Assembly (NCBI GenBank): GCA_964444665.1
Contig: CAYUIE010000004.1
Coordinates: 1 to 64,000 of the forward strand
Length of the DNA stretch: 64,000 nucleotides
Reading direction: 5' to 3'
Source of the DNA: CAYZTY01 sp964444665
Lineage (GTDB): Bacteria > Planctomycetota > Phycisphaerae > Sedimentisphaerales > CAYZTY01
The position numbers and the translations under genes were made by a program. Each line of letters begins with the position of its first letter. The stretch's first letter is position 1. Under the pieces are notes generated by a model. The model was given only the letters and a program-made list of their open reading frames with translations, was not told the origin of the DNA and searched no databases. Of this stretch, positions 59,526-64,000 are shown one piece after another.

Positions 59526-62500
59526 ATGTCAGGTAAAGGATTTACACATCTACACCTCCACAGCCAGTATTCCCTGCTCGACGGCGCAATCTCGTTCGAT
59601 AAGCTCCTTAAGCGCTGCAAAGAGCTAAAGATGGAAAGCGTTGCCGTAACGGACCACGGCAATATGTTCGGGGCAATCGAGTTCTACACAAAAGCCCACT
59701 CGGCCAAAATCAGGCCCATCATCGGCATCGAGGCGTACGTCGCGCCCGGCAGGCGTTTCGACAAACAAAAAACGAGCATCGGCGAGGCCGCTTATCACAT
59801 AATCCTCTTGGCCGAAAACAACACCGGCTACCATAACCTGCTCAAGCTGGCGAGCGCAGGCTACACGGAAGGCTTTTACTATCGCCCGCGAATCGATAAA
59901 GAAATCCTGGCCGAATTAAGTGAAGGGCTTATATGCACCAGCGCCTGTCTTAAAGGCGAATTAGCGGCGGCGCTGCTCCAGGACGATGTGGCTAAGGCAA
60001 TCGCCGTAGCCGAAAGCTACCTGAAAATATTCGGGCCGGACCGTTACTTCGTCGAATTGCAGCGCCATCAGGAAAGCGATACGCCCGACGTAACGGCTCA
60101 GCTGATTGAATTGGCCCGCAAGCTTGGTGTCCAAATGGTCGCGACGAATGACGTGCACTTTTTGGACGCAGACGACCACGAGGCACACACCTGCCTTTGT
60201 TGTATAAGTACGGGCAAGACCATACAGGACCCGAAGCGAATGCATTATCCGCCGGATATTTATCTAAAAAGCCCGGAGCAGATGAGAGAGCTGTTTGCCG
60301 ACGTGCCCGAGGCGTGCGAGAACACGATGGCAATTGCCGAGCGCTGCGATGTCAGGCTGGATTTGAAAAAACGGCACGCGCCGAAGTACAGGCCGGCCGA
60401 TGAAAGCAAGCCGGAAGAGTACCTGACGAAGCTGGTATATAACGGAGCGAAGCAAAGGTACGGCAGCATCAGCGACCAGATAAAAGAACGACTCGACCAT
60501 GAACTGGACGTGATTGAATCAAAGGGTTTCGCGAGCTACTTTTTAATCGTCTGGGATTTTTGCGATTATGCCCGCAGGAACAATATTCTTTACGGCGCCA
60601 GGGGAAGTGCCGTAGGCACATTAGTTGGATACTGCTTAGGGCTCTGTGATGTTGACCCACTTCAGTATGACCTGCTGTTCGAGCGGTTTATGGACCCGCA
60701 GCGAAACGAGATGCCCGATATTGACATCGATATTTGTCAGGACGGCCGAGGCGCGGTCATCGATTACGTTCGGCAAAAATATGGTCAGGTCGCGCAAATC
60801 ATAACGTTCGGCACAATGAAGGCCCGCGCCGTCATTCGCGACGTCTGCAGGGTGCTTGACGTCCCGTTAAGCGAGGCTGACAGATTGGCGAAACTTGTGC
60901 CGACCACGCTTGGGATAACTTTAGATAACGCCCTGCGCAGTGAGCCGGAGCTGAAAAGGACCTATGAAAGGGACGAGCGAACGCGAAAGGTTATCGACAT
61001 CGGTAAAAGGCTGGAGGGCCTGGCCCGGCACGCGAGTGTTCACGCGGCGGGCGTCGTCGTGGCCGACCAGCCTTTGACGGATTTTGCGCCCCTTTACAAA
61101 ACCGCAAACTCGGACGATTTAATTACCCAGTTCGACGGGCCCACCGTCGAAAAGGTGGGCCTGCTGAAGATGGATTTCCTGGGTCTGCAGACACTCTCTG
61201 TAATCGAGCGAACCTGCCGGCTCGTCGAGACGATCCACAACGAAAAAATCGAGCTGGAAAAAATCCAGCTAAATGACCCGAAGGTCTTAGAAATCTTCGC
61301 AGACGGCAGAACCAAGGGCATATTCCAGTTCGAGTCGGGCGGAATGCAGGATTTGCTGATGAAGCTCCAGCCCGACCGAATCGAAGACCTTATCGCCGCA
61401 AACGCCTTGTTCAGGCCGGGTCCAATGACACTCATAGGGGATTACGTCGACCGCAAGCATGGGAGCCGGTGGGATGTGCCGCACCCGATTATGAAGGAAA
61501 TTCTCGAAGAGACCTACGGAATAATGGTCTACCAAGAGCAGGTGATGCGGATTTGCAATCGCTTAGGTGATATACCGCTGCGGGATGCGTACACGCTGAT
61601 TAAGGCCATTAGCAAAAAGAAAGGCAGGGTGATTGCAAAACAGAGGGAGGAATTTGTGGCAGCGGCGGTTAAGAAAGGACTCGGCAAGGGTGAGGCACAA
61701 AGAATCTTCGAGCTAATCGAACGGTTCGCAGGCTACGGATTCAATAAGAGCCACTCGACCCGATACGCAATCATAGCATACCAGACGGCCTACCTGAAGG
61801 CATACTGGCCTGTAGAATATATGGCCGCCCTGCTGACATACGAGCGAGACTCAACCGACAAGGTTGTCGATTATATCGGTGAGTGTAAGGATATGGGAAT
61901 CGAGGTCGCACCGCCGGATATAAATGAGAGCTTTACAGACTTTACGGTGCTCTACGAGGAAAAACACAGGCAAAAAGACGAGCCCGCATTGATACGGTTC
62001 GGATTAGCGGCGGTCAAAGGGGTCGGCCAAAAGGCGGTCGAGGAGATTATCGCCGCCAGAGAAAGGGTCGGGAAATTCAAGAGCCTGTTCCACTTCTGCG
62101 AGAATGTAGATTTACGGGTGGTAAACAAGCAAGTCATCGAATCACTTATTAAAGCAGGCGCACTCGACAAACTCGGCGGGAGCAGGGCGCAAATGATGGC
62201 AGGATTAGAAAAGGCACTCTTAATCGGCTCGGAGACGCAGGCGGATGCGCATATGGGACAGATGTCGTTCTTCGCGGGGCCAGGGGGCGAGCAAGATTTC
62301 GATAAGGACCACGAGCGGCTGCCGAACGTGCCGGCGTGGCCTGAGATGCAAATGCTGACGTACGAAAAACAGGTATTAGGGTTCTACGTTACGAGTAACC
62401 CGCTTAGCAAACACGCAGAGACTATCAGCTTCTATTCGACGACGGACAGCTCGCGGCTGATTGACTGCTCGGAGGGGCAGGATATTGTTATGGGAGGGAT

Positions 62501-62987
62501 GGTGGCGAAGATTAGGTACAGTGTTACAAAGAACGGCAGGAATGCCGGCAGCAAGATGGCGGTCTTTGTCTTAGAGGACCTGCAGGGAACGGCCGAGGTT
62601 GTGCTGTTCCCGGATGCGCTCGAGAAGAACAGCGGCTTACTTGCAGTGGATAAAATCATTTTCGTTAGGGGAAGGGTTGATTGCAGAAGGCAGGTGCCGA
62701 ATATCATCGCAGAGGAATTGATTGAATTAGAGGCGGCGAGTGAGAAAATCGGCGCGAAAGTAAATATCAAACTGGACGCGAAGGAAATCACTAAGGAAAA
62801 AGTTGCCCGTATAAAGACTATATGCAGCACGCACAAGGGCAGGAGCCCGGTCTATGTTACGGTGACGACGACAAAGGGCAAGGTGTCGGCCGTGGCGTCG
62901 AGGAACTATAACGTGCGGCCGAACGCGGAGTTCTGCAGACAAATGGAGCAGTTGGTGGGGCCTGACAACTTTGAGTTAAGTAAGTGA
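59526..62987 (+). CDS. dnaE: DNA polymerase III subunit alpha
   Basis: Replicative DNA polymerase catalytic subunit, 1153 residues, full length. N-terminal PHP domain (FTHLHLHSQYSLLDG, VTDHGNMFG), palm with catalytic aspartates in PDIDIDICQDGRG (about 397-409) and KMDFLGLQTL (about 550), helix-hairpin-helix region, and C-terminal OB fold (IVMGGMVAKIRYSVTKNG, about 985-1030) plus tau-binding tail. The PHP histidines and Asp are largely conserved, so proofreading or metal binding by PHP is possible. Monocistronic with its own promoter. Confidence 0.97.
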   Translation: MSGKGFTHLHLHSQYSLLDGAISFDKLLKRCKELKMESVAVTDHGNMFGAIEFYTKAHSAKIRPIIGIEAYVAPGRRFDKQKTSIGEAAYHIILLAENNTGYHNLLKLASAGYTEGFYYRPRIDKEILAELSEGLICTSACLKGELAAALLQDDVAKAIAVAESYLKIFGPDRYFVELQRHQESDTPDVTAQLIELARKLGVQMVATNDVHFLDADDHEAHTCLCCISTGKTIQDPKRMHYPPDIYLKSPEQMRELFADVPEACENTMAIAERCDVRLDLKKRHAPKYRPADESKPEEYLTKLVYNGAKQRYGSISDQIKERLDHELDVIESKGFASYFLIVWDFCDYARRNNILYGARGSAVGTLVGYCLGLCDVDPLQYDLLFERFMDPQRNEMPDIDIDICQDGRGAVIDYVRQKYGQVAQIITFGTMKARAVIRDVCRVLDVPLSEADRLAKLVPTTLGITLDNALRSEPELKRTYERDERTRKVIDIGKRLEGLARHASVHAAGVVVADQPLTDFAPLYKTANSDDLITQFDGPTVEKVGLLKMDFLGLQTLSVIERTCRLVETIHNEKIELEKIQLNDPKVLEIFADGRTKGIFQFESGGMQDLLMKLQPDRIEDLIAANALFRPGPMTLIGDYVDRKHGSRWDVPHPIMKEILEETYGIMVYQEQVMRICNRLGDIPLRDAYTLIKAISKKKGRVIAKQREEFVAAAVKKGLGKGEAQRIFELIERFAGYGFNKSHSTRYAIIAYQTAYLKAYWPVEYMAALLTYERDSTDKVVDYIGECKDMGIEVAPPDINESFTDFTVLYEEKHRQKDEPALIRFGLAAVKGVGQKAVEEIIAARERVGKFKSLFHFCENVDLRVVNKQVIESLIKAGALDKLGGSRAQMMAGLEKALLIGSETQADAHMGQMSFFAGPGGEQDFDKDHERLPNVPAWPEMQMLTYEKQVLGFYVTSNPLSKHAETISFYSTTDSSRLIDCSEGQDIVMGGMVAKIRYSVTKNGRNAGSKMAVFVLEDLQGTAEVVLFPDALEKNSGLLAVDKIIFVRGRVDCRRQVPNIIAEELIELEAASEKIGAKVNIKLDAKEITKEKVARIKTICSTHKGRSPVYVTVTTTKGKVSAVASRNYNVRPNAEFCRQMEQLVGPDNFELSK

Positions 62988-63161
62988 ATTAGTGGATTAG
63001 CGAATTAGCGTTTAGCGTACAGCGGACAGTGTTCAGGAAAAAACTTAAGACATAAGACCCGCCGAAGGCGGAAAATTGGTGAATCGGTCAGTTTGGGTTG
63101 GCGGATGAAATGTTGTGGGTAGCTATGACACTAGTATTATTATGTGCTTATCTAATTCTAT

Positions 63162-63842
63162 ATGAAAGATAAAAAATCAGAACGTGAATATCTGGTTGAA
63201 GCAAGAGTCTTTGCGACCAACATCTTTGCTTCCCTTCCTTTAACTGTTGTAGCTGCTGATCTTACTTGGAAATCAAAAATACCATTCAAAGCTGTTTCTT
63301 TACGTGAAGTTTTAATCCATCGCGTCAGTGAATTATCCATGGTTGCCGTTGATTTATATGAATGTAATAAACTAGTGCCAGCATTTATCATAACAAGGGC
63401 TGTTGTTGAGACTGTTGCAATGACATATTGGCTAAACCAAAAAGTTGGTGAATTCTTCAAGACAAAAGATATTCAAAAGCTTGATGAGTTTCTAATGAAA
63501 GCCATGCATGGAAGCCGAGATGATACAACGCCAATAGAACCATACAATGTCCTTACTGCCGTAGACAAAATGGACAAAAAACATAATGGCTTCAGAAAGA
63601 TGTATGGTTGGCTTTGTGAATTCACACATCCAAATTGGTCTGGAGTGTTAGGAGCTTACGGAAAGGTAGATCACAAAAAGCATTGCCTCAAATTAGGCAG
63701 TAAAAATAACCGTGTGCCTGTCATGTTAGGTTTAGGGCCTTTCAATGCCTCCCTAAAATTGTTCGAGCATTACTACAATAAACTAAGTGAGCAACTCGAT
63801 TCCCTCAATGAATACTTTGAAAATCAAGATGAATCAAAATAG
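63162..63842 (+). CDS. HEPN-like orphan protein (DUF5677-like)
   Basis: 226 residues, helical. The phrases AFIITRAVVETVAMTYWL and MYGWLCEFTHPNWSG are those of DUF5677-like proteins, a HEPN-related group found in accessory DNA; the Arg in ITRAVVE and His in FTHPN sit at the usual conserved places, though this is not the classical Rx4-6H ribonuclease motif. No ribosome binding site is evident. AT-rich. Fold-back element B begins 10 bp after its stop. Function unknown; defence involvement is speculation. Confidence 0.6.
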   Translation: MKDKKSEREYLVEARVFATNIFASLPLTVVAADLTWKSKIPFKAVSLREVLIHRVSELSMVAVDLYECNKLVPAFIITRAVVETVAMTYWLNQKVGEFFKTKDIQKLDEFLMKAMHGSRDDTTPIEPYNVLTAVDKMDKKHNGFRKMYGWLCEFTHPNWSGVLGAYGKVDHKKHCLKLGSKNNRVPVMLGLGPFNASLKLFEHYYNKLSEQLDSLNEYFENQDESK

Positions 63843-63852
63843 AATTTAGCGT

Positions 63853-64000
63853 TGCTGCCGGAGGCCGCCCACGCACCAAAAATAAAAAAGAATTTTGGTG
63901 CGGGACACGCGATGAGGAAACATACAGTAGCACGCTGGAAGCGTGCATAAAGAAGTTATCCGAACCCCGATACACAGAATCGGGACAGGCCGTAGGCAGC
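63853..64000 (+). ncRNA. Fold-back element, copy B (candidate structured RNA, reaches window end)
   Basis: Begins TGCTGCCGGAGGCCG and ends GGCCGTAGGCAGC at the last base of the window, so the outer stem GCTGCC/GGCAGC closes. Compared with copy A it has two extra hairpins: CGCACCAAAA/TTTTGGTGCG (63871-63896) and CCGAT/ATCGG (63968-63983). Core CGATGAGGAAACA and TTATCCGAAC are shared, and the inner stem is GCACGC/GCGTGC where A has TACGCC/GGCGTA. Confidence 0.65.

Overview
The window most likely comes from a planctomycete of class Phycisphaerae (Sedimentisphaerales-like). The evidence is secreted proteins ending in planctomycete-type dockerin/EF-hand repeats, a pseudopilin with the planctomycete-style body, an LPS-type outer membrane inventory (waaA and an Mla/Mce transporter), frequent TTG/GTG starts, and intergenic DNA packed with short dispersed repeats. 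This is an inference from gene content; no rRNA is present.

Layout. 0-3.3 kb: a PadR-type regulator set among palindromic repeats, then murD-pyrF on the minus strand. 3.3-7.6 kb: repeat-rich DNA holding two near-identical copies of a membrane-anchored protein gene. 7.6-11.4 kb: accessory genes, namely a two-gene AAA ATPase/TOPRIM module that looks like a defence system and an HNH-AP2 endonuclease. 11.6-24.7 kb: conserved core, with gloB, a strongly expressed roughly 370-nt RNA ending in a terminator, nusA-infB-rbfA plus an odd HhH-GPD protein, hisG, a YebC-family gene, psd-pssA, a lipoprotein and a homocysteine methyltransferase-like gene. 24.7-27.5 kb: AT-rich pair, an AlbA_2/Schlafen-like protein and a TyrA-FDX-ACB fusion. 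28.2-34.5 kb: waaA and two dockerin-bearing secreted enzymes. 35.0-38.5 kb: an Mla-type lipid transport operon. 39.1-45.8 kb: one secreted subtilase of about 2,236 residues with an FG-GAP propeller. 46-49 kb: AT-rich accessory DNA with a tRNA-Arg(CCG). 49.1-51.7 kb: sulfatase-fold/TPR protein. 51.7-56.6 kb: a molybdenum-cofactor-flavoured operon (ModE-like regulator, small CQLGCF protein, pseudopilin, dockerin protein, 6-TM protein, THEP1-MobB-MobA triple fusion). 56.7-59 kb: small hypotheticals. 59.5-63 kb: dnaE. The window closes with a HEPN-like orphan gene.

The most interesting signals lie outside the proteins. (1) Three diverged copies (8.1, 59.1 and 63.9 kb) of a fold-back element share the cores CGATGAGG and TCCGAAC, while their outer and inner stems differ in sequence but still pair. 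That is covariation within one window and suggests an undescribed structured RNA or mobile hairpin. (2) An 11-copy palindrome family with a period of about 79 bp surrounds and probably controls the PadR gene. (3) A long structured RNA with a near-perfect sigma-70 promoter and a perfect terminator sits directly before nusA. Repeat sequence has also entered coding regions in frame (murD, possibly waaA). All functional statements rest on motif reading; no database search was run.
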